Part shown: in pieces, positions 7,671 through 11,570 of the stretch
Layout of the letters: every line of letters starts with the position of its first letter
How positions within the stretch are numbered: the first letter of the stretch is position 1
Assembly (NCBI GenBank): GCA_946886275.1
Contig: CAMPIH010000065.1
Coordinates: forward strand, 1 to 11,570
Reading direction: 5' to 3'
Origin: an uncultured Sphingosinicella sp.
Lineage (GTDB): Bacteria; Pseudomonadota; Alphaproteobacteria; Sphingomonadales; Sphingomonadaceae
Length of the DNA: 11,570 nt
Translations under genes and position numbers: made by a program
The notes under the pieces: model-generated
What the model saw: the letters and a program-made list of their open reading frames with translations, nothing else
Databases searched by the model: none
What the model was told of the DNA's origin: nothing

Positions 7671-8387
7671 ATGAGCGAAGCCGCGCACATCGTCGTGGTC
7701 GACGACGACGCCGATGTCCGCGAGACCGTCGGCGAATATCTGCGGCGCAACGGCTTTGCCGTCACCGAGGCCGACGGCGGCGCCGCCCTTCGCGAAGTGA
7801 TGGCTTCGCGGCCGATCGATCTCGCTCTGCTCGACATCAACATGCCCGGCGAGGACGGGCTGACCCTGGCCAGGGAGATTCGCGGCTCGGGCCAGGCCGG
7901 GATCATCATGCTGACCGCGAACAGCGACGATCTCGACAAGATCGTCGGCCTCGAGGTCGGCGCCGACGATTATGTGACCAAGCCCTATAATCCGCGCGAA
8001 TTGCTCGCCCGGGTGAAGGCGGTTCTTCGGCGGGCGAGGCAGAGGGACGGAGCGACCGCCACGCTCGGCCGCGAAGTGCAGATGGGAAAGTGCCGGCTCA
8101 ATCTCGACGCCCGCAAGCTGTTCGAGGCGGACGGCACCGAGGTGCCGCTGACGAGCATGGAATATGACCTTCTGCGCACCTTCGCCGAACATCCTCGGCG
8201 GGTGCTGAGTCGCGATCAGCTGCTCGATCTTGCCCACAACAAGGAAATGGAGCCGTTCGACCGGTCGATCGACACGAGGATCACCCGAATCCGCCGGAAG
8301 ATCGAGCCCGACCCGTCCAAGCCCGATTGCCTGCGCACGGTGCGCGGCGCCGGCTATGTCTACAATCCGGACTGCCGCACGGCCTGA
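7671..8387 (+). CDS. OmpR/PhoB-type response regulator
   Basis: This 238-residue two-domain regulator has an N-terminal receiver with the acidic pocket Asp11/Asp12, phospho-acceptor Asp55 in LALLDINMPGEDGL, Thr82 in MLTAN, and Lys104 in YVTKPYNP. The C-terminal winged-helix DNA-binding domain (about 132-235) contains PLTSMEYDLLRTF, the recognition-helix segment FDRSIDTRITRIRRKIEPD, and the wing RTVRGAGYVY. The layout is typical of OmpR, VirG and KdpE relatives. ATG 7671 is chosen because GGAG sits eight bases upstream. The alternative ATG 7656, inside the kinase gene, has no good ribosome site. It lies four bases after the kinase stop, so it is very probably the partner of that kinase and translationally coupled to it. 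The target genes cannot be told from this window. Confidence 0.95.
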   Translation: MSEAAHIVVVDDDADVRETVGEYLRRNGFAVTEADGGAALREVMASRPIDLALLDINMPGEDGLTLAREIRGSGQAGIIMLTANSDDLDKIVGLEVGADDYVTKPYNPRELLARVKAVLRRARQRDGATATLGREVQMGKCRLNLDARKLFEADGTEVPLTSMEYDLLRTFAEHPRRVLSRDQLLDLAHNKEMEPFDRSIDTRITRIRRKIEPDPSKPDCLRTVRGAGYVYNPDCRTA

Positions 8388-8553
8388 GCCAGGACTCACC
8401 AGGAATCAGGCGCCGTCGCCGGCCATCACCGTCCGGCTCGCAAGAAGATGAAGGCGTTCGCGATCGGACAATGGCGTCCGGTTGCGAACAGCTGGGGGCC
8501 GTTCGAAGAGCCCTGGCCAGGCGCCCCTCTCTCTCAAGTCCGGCCACCGAAAC
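8388..8553. other. Intergenic stretch upstream of the GIN-domain gene
   Basis: No gene or clear terminator is visible here. An open frame from 8448 runs into the GIN gene, but it encodes no recognisable domain and would place the signal peptide in the middle of the protein. The perfect palindrome CCTGGCCAGG at 8512-8521 is a possible protein-binding site about 35 bases upstream of the candidate sigma-54 promoter. Confidence 0.3.
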
Positions 8554-8569
8554 TGGCACGCATCCTGCT
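8554..8569 (+). promoter_or_regulatory. Candidate sigma-54 (RpoN) promoter for the GIN-domain gene
   Basis: The sequence TGGCACG-4-CTGCT fits the -24/-12 pattern TGGCACG-N4-TTGCW with a single departure (C for the first T). It also keeps the essential GG and GC exactly ten bases apart. It lies on the coding strand 52 bases before the ATG at 8622, so the leader would be roughly 40 bases. RpoN promoters need an NtrC-type activator. No such gene is in the window, and the OmpR-type regulator next door is not of that class. Confidence 0.45.
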
Positions 8570-8621
8570 GGACAAGGCATGGGATTGCGTGGCCGTTTGC
8601 GACGACAGAAAGGTTCCTCCG

Positions 8622-9182
8622 ATGAACAAGGTCCATTTCGCTCTTGGTCTACTTCTCGCCGCCACGCCGGCCTCCGCGCAGGGCCCGGTGGCGGTGCCGA
8701 GCTTCGATTCGGTCGAGCTCCAGGGCGGTGGGCAGATCGTCGTTCGTCACGGCCCGATTCAGCGGGTGACGATCGTCCGCGGCAACAGCGAGATGACCAG
8801 GTTCAGCGTCGAGCGCGGCCGGCTCGAAATCCGCGCCTGCGTCCGAAGCTGCCGCGACTACGATCTGCAGGTGGAGATCGTCACTCCGGACATGGATGCC
8901 CTGGCGATCCGCGGCGGTGGCGCGATTCGGGTCGAAGGCCGCTTCCCGCGGAGGGACGAGCTGGCGATCGCCGTCACCGGTGGCGGCGCCATCGACGCCC
9001 GCTCGATCGAGGCCGGCGACGTCGCCGCTTCGATCAGCGGCGGCGGCTCGATCCGGACCCACGCATCGGCGAGGCTCGCCGCCAGCATCAACGGCGGCGG
9101 CGCCGTCCGCTATCGTGGCGATCCCGAGACGACGGTGGCGATCAACGGCGGCGGCTCGGTCACGGCGGACTCCGGCGGCTGA
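8622..9182 (+). CDS. Secreted GIN-domain (DUF2807-like) beta-helix protein
   Basis: This 186-residue exported protein starts with a signal peptide, MNKVHFALGLLLAATPASA, likely cleaved before Gln20. The mature part opens with FDSVELQGGGQIVV, a typical start for the GIN domain, a right-handed beta-helix fold described as a putative adhesin head. Glycine triplets recur at residues 35, 98, 120, 140, 158 and 176, each followed by an alternating strand (GGGAIRVEG, GGGAIDARS, GGGSIRTHA, GGGAVRYRG and GGGSVTADS). CVRSC at 73-77 could form a disulfide in the periplasm or outside. The ATG at 8622 is favoured over an upstream in-frame start at 8448 because it begins a clean signal peptide and AAAGG lies upstream. 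The role of such proteins is not settled; an envelope or surface function is only an inference. Confidence 0.85.
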   Translation: MNKVHFALGLLLAATPASAQGPVAVPSFDSVELQGGGQIVVRHGPIQRVTIVRGNSEMTRFSVERGRLEIRACVRSCRDYDLQVEIVTPDMDALAIRGGGAIRVEGRFPRRDELAIAVTGGGAIDARSIEAGDVAASISGGGSIRTHASARLAASINGGGAVRYRGDPETTVAINGGGSVTADSGG

Positions 9183-9237
9183 ACCGACGACGCCGCAGTG
9201 AAGGTCTCTTAAGACATTCGCCTTATGCGCGGTGGCC

Positions 9238-11250
9238 ATGAAAGCAGGGGTCTTTCGCCTGGCCGGGCAGTTGCTGGATGTCGGAGAGACACGCACCGCC
9301 TTTGGCCGCGCCTTGCTCAAGGAGCGCTACCGGGCGCTCCAGAAGCAGATCCCCCTCCTTTACCTCGTCGCGCTCGCCAATTTCGCCGGCCTGACGGTCG
9401 CCAGCGGCGCTCCCCTGGCCGAAGCCACCCACCCGGCCAACTTCCTCGTCCTGTTCGTCGTGGCCAGGCTCGCTTACTGGCTTCGCACGCAGAAGCGGGT
9501 TCTCGCGCCCGAGCAGATCATCGTCGAGTTGAGAAACACGTTCGTCCTGGCCGGTTTTCTGAGCCTCGCCTTCGGTTACTGGTCGATTTCGCTGATCCTG
9601 CACGCGTCGCCCGCGCAGCAGGATCTCGTCATCCTGTTCGCCTCTCTCGCGGCGCTCGGCTGCGCCTATGGCCTTGCAAGTTTCCCGATCGCCGCGCGGC
9701 TGCCGCTGCTGCTTTTCGCCATGCCTCTGGCCTTCGTCCTCACCGCTTCGCCGAGGCTCGCCCACATGGCGGTGGGCCTCAGCCTGGGACTGGTCATCTT
9801 CCTGATCCTGAGGCTGCTCAACCTGCAGAATGCGAGCTTCACCGAACTGATCCGCTCGCGCTCCCGGATCGAACTGGAGCGCGAGCGCGCCCACCGGGCC
9901 GAGCAGGCGGCGCTGAAGGAGAAGGCGCGCGTGAATCAGGTCGCGGACACCGACCCGCTGACCGGAGTCGCCAACCGGCGGGCGCTTCTCGCCGCTCTCG
10001 CCCGACGAGTCGCCGATTCATCCGGTCCCCGTTTCGCTTTGGCCGTGATCGACCTCGACGGCTTCAAGCCGATCAACGACACGTTCGGCCATGCCTCCGG
10101 CGACGCCGTCCTGATCGAGGTGGCGGCGCGGCTCGAGCGGGAGGTGCCGGGCGCGCTTGTCGCCCGGATCGGCGGTGACGAGTTCGCCATCATCAGGACC
10201 GAAGAAGACGAAAAAGCGGCGCTTTCCCTGGCCGACAAGATCTGCCTGGCGCTCGGACGGCCTTACCGGATCGACGGGCGCGAATACCGGATTTCGGCGA
10301 GCTGCGGCGTTTCGCTGCTCGAGCCGGGGTCATCCACCGCCGCAATGGCGCTCGCCCGGAGCGATGCCGCCCTCTACAGCGCCAAGCAGAAGGGACGCGG
10401 CGGCCGGGCCCTGTTCACGTCCGATCTGGACGCTGCCAACCGCCGCCGAATGGCGATCGAGAGGACGTTGCGCGAGCCGACGGTCCTCGACCAGTTCAGC
10501 CTCGTCTTCCAGCCGATCTTCGATCTGGAAAGCGGCGCGATCCGCGCCTTCGAGGCCCTGGCGCGCTGGGATCATCCGACCCTGGGTCGGATCGCGCCCT
10601 CGGAATTCATCCCGATCACCGAGCAGATCAACGTCATCGAGCAGATCACCGAGGCGACGCTCGCACGAGCCGCAGCTGAGGCTTGCCACTGGCCCGAAAC
10701 CGTACTCCTCTCCTTCAATCTCAGCGCCGTTCAGCTTCATTCGGCGGCGAGCGCCCGGCGCCTGCTTCGGATCGCGGCCCGCCAGGGCCTCGCGCCGTCC
10801 CGCCTCCAGATCGAGGTGACGGAAACCGCCTTGCTCGCGGATTTCGACACCGCCCGGCTCAACCTCGACCGCTTGCGCAAGGCCGGGGTCCGGATCGCTC
10901 TCGACGATTTCGGCGCGGGCTTCGCCTCCATCTCCTATCTCAGGGAGATGGAGTTCGACTCGATCAAGCTCGACGGGTCGCTGGTCACCGAGGCGCCCCG
11001 ATCGACGAGCGCCCTTCGCCTTCTCAGGGGAGTCATCGATCTGACGGCATCGCTCGGCGTCGCCTGCGTGGCCGAGCATATCGAGACGGACGAACAATTG
11101 AGCCTTCTTCGCAAGCTCGGCTGCCGCGACGGCCAGGGCTATATCCTGTCGGAGCCGGCCGGCGCCGAGGCCGCCCGCGCTCTCGCGGAATCCCGCGCCG
11201 CGAAGAGTCCTTCCGCGATCGCCCATTACCGCTCGCGAACGGCGGCCTGA
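9238..11250 (+). CDS. Membrane-bound GGDEF-EAL protein (diguanylate cyclase/phosphodiesterase)
   Basis: This is a 670-residue cyclic-di-GMP enzyme of the inner membrane. About six hydrophobic spans fill residues 38-195, followed by a charged helix (205-232) leading to the catalytic parts. GGDEF domain: IDLDGFKPIND with Asp272, and intact GGDEF at 312-316. The inhibitory RxxD site five residues before it is replaced by VPGA (303-306), so product inhibition through that site is not expected. EAL domain: EAL at 439-441, Asn494 in FNLSAVQL, Glu526 and Glu529 in IEVTET, Asp556/Asp557 in DDFGAG, Lys577, Glu613 in VAEHIET and Gln633 in GQGY. All recalled catalytic positions appear present. Both making and breaking of c-di-GMP are therefore possible. 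Start: ATG 9238 or GTG 9232 two codons earlier. Neither has a strong ribosome site. The membrane sensor resembles no named domain I can assign. Confidence 0.93.
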   Translation: MKAGVFRLAGQLLDVGETRTAFGRALLKERYRALQKQIPLLYLVALANFAGLTVASGAPLAEATHPANFLVLFVVARLAYWLRTQKRVLAPEQIIVELRNTFVLAGFLSLAFGYWSISLILHASPAQQDLVILFASLAALGCAYGLASFPIAARLPLLLFAMPLAFVLTASPRLAHMAVGLSLGLVIFLILRLLNLQNASFTELIRSRSRIELERERAHRAEQAALKEKARVNQVADTDPLTGVANRRALLAALARRVADSSGPRFALAVIDLDGFKPINDTFGHASGDAVLIEVAARLEREVPGALVARIGGDEFAIIRTEEDEKAALSLADKICLALGRPYRIDGREYRISASCGVSLLEPGSSTAAMALARSDAALYSAKQKGRGGRALFTSDLDAANRRRMAIERTLREPTVLDQFSLVFQPIFDLESGAIRAFEALARWDHPTLGRIAPSEFIPITEQINVIEQITEATLARAAAEACHWPETVLLSFNLSAVQLHSAASARRLLRIAARQGLAPSRLQIEVTETALLADFDTARLNLDRLRKAGVRIALDDFGAGFASISYLREMEFDSIKLDGSLVTEAPRSTSALRLLRGVIDLTASLGVACVAEHIETDEQLSLLRKLGCRDGQGYILSEPAGAEAARALAESRAAKSPSAIAHYRSRTAA

Positions 11251-11282
11251 TTCAGTTCATCAACCGTTCAGCCCTTCAGACG

Positions 11283-11295
11283 TGATAGTGTATCA
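11283..11295. promoter_or_regulatory. Short inverted repeat in the promoter region of the last gene
   Basis: TGATA (11283-11287) and TATCA (11291-11295) are perfect reverse complements around GTG. The repeat lies 24 bases before the ATG at 11319 and overlaps TATCAT, which could serve as a -10 element. It looks like a repressor operator, but the regulator cannot be named. Confidence 0.35.
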
Positions 11296-11318
11296 TTGCT
11301 GCTGAAGGAGATTGAACG

Positions 11319-11570
11319 ATGCGCGCCTTCGCCCTGGTTTCCGCCACTGCAATCCTCTTCTCCGGCCTGCCGCCGGCGCCGATCGAGCCTTTGCTTGCCC
11401 AGAGCAGCGCCCGGGAGCTCGCGGCGAATGATCCCGACCAGGTCTGCGCGCCGTTCCTGAGCGGCGACCATGATGAATATTCGCCCCGCGGGCGGCTCGG
11501 TTCGCTTCGCAGCACTGCTCCGATCGTCATGGGCGGCGCCATCCCGACCTCGCCGCCGCCGCCCCCGCCT
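11319..11570 (+). CDS. Secreted protein with proline-rich segment, N-terminal part (cut by window edge)
   Basis: An ATG at 11319, with a good ribosome site AAGGAG at 11305-11310, opens a frame that stays open to the right edge (84 codons). The product starts MRAFALVSATAILFSGLPPA, a signal peptide with a short basic start and hydrophobic core. It continues with a polar segment containing one cysteine (DPDQVCAPF, residue 44) and ends in a run of prolines after GGAIPTS. A low-complexity proline stretch after a short exported N-terminus is often a linker before a folded domain that here lies outside the window. I do not recognise the family. Its start codon is 68 bases after the stop of the GGDEF-EAL gene, with a possible operator of its own. 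Confidence 0.75.
   Translation, partial: MRAFALVSATAILFSGLPPAPIEPLLAQSSARELAANDPDQVCAPFLSGDHDEYSPRGRLGSLRSTAPIVMGGAIPTSPPPPPP

Noticed and set aside
6322..7674. 450-residue plus-strand frame inside the kinase gene
   Set aside because: This is a frame-shifted shadow of the kinase core and receiver, strongly biased to Arg, Pro and Gly.
4745..7939. A 1064-residue open frame on the minus strand across the hybrid kinase gene
   Set aside because: It is antisense to a gene with clear domain motifs, shows no domain itself, and its repeats are just the mirror of the PAS repeats. GC-rich codon usage keeps such frames open.
8448..8621. N-terminal extension of the GIN-domain gene
   Set aside because: It would bury the signal peptide, has no motif, and overlaps the candidate promoter; the ATG at 8622 is better supported.
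9205..9215. Small palindrome TCTTAAGA before the GGDEF-EAL gene
   Set aside because: It is only eight bases, with no further symmetry or promoter elements that I could support.

Overview
The window looks like a piece of chromosome from an alphaproteobacterium, most likely a sphingomonad. The DNA is very GC-rich, and many codons end in G or C, which opens long meaningless frames on the antisense strand. A carotenoid cyclase relative, a GIN-domain secreted protein, an OsmC-like protein and a membrane GGDEF-EAL protein fit that group. The assignment is an inference from gene content, because no rRNA or other phylogenetic marker is present. No tRNA, CRISPR array, insertion sequence or phage gene was seen.

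Left part (1-2310, minus strand): the 5' part of thiC runs off the left edge. It is preceded by a TPP riboswitch whose last helix can be traded against a helix that frees the thiC ribosome binding site. Upstream lies dinB (DNA polymerase IV), which starts with GTG and appears to have a promoter placed so that its mRNA would have almost no leader.

Middle part (2461-4416): a plus-strand gene related to lycopene beta-cyclase, but lacking several motifs of that family, converges on a minus-strand two-gene unit. A strong hairpin pair separates the two. The two-gene unit is an unannotated 48-residue single-span membrane peptide followed 24 bases later by an OsmC-like protein.

Right part (4613-11570, plus strand): a 1017-residue hybrid histidine kinase carries one FixL-like PAS domain, four tandem PAS copies at an exact 126-residue period, a kinase core and a C-terminal receiver. 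Four bases later comes an OmpR-type response regulator, so the pair is a two-component operon. Next come a secreted GIN-domain beta-helix protein with a good sigma-54-type promoter candidate, a six-span membrane GGDEF-EAL protein with both catalytic sites apparently intact but no inhibitory site, and the start of a secreted proline-rich protein cut by the right edge.

Taken together, the right half is a sensing and signalling neighbourhood (phosphorelay and cyclic-di-GMP) next to genes for exported proteins. The left half is housekeeping and stress functions. I see no complete new defence or mobile system. The best leads are the PAS repeat array, the motif-poor cyclase relative, the overlooked small membrane gene, and the sigma-54-like promoter.
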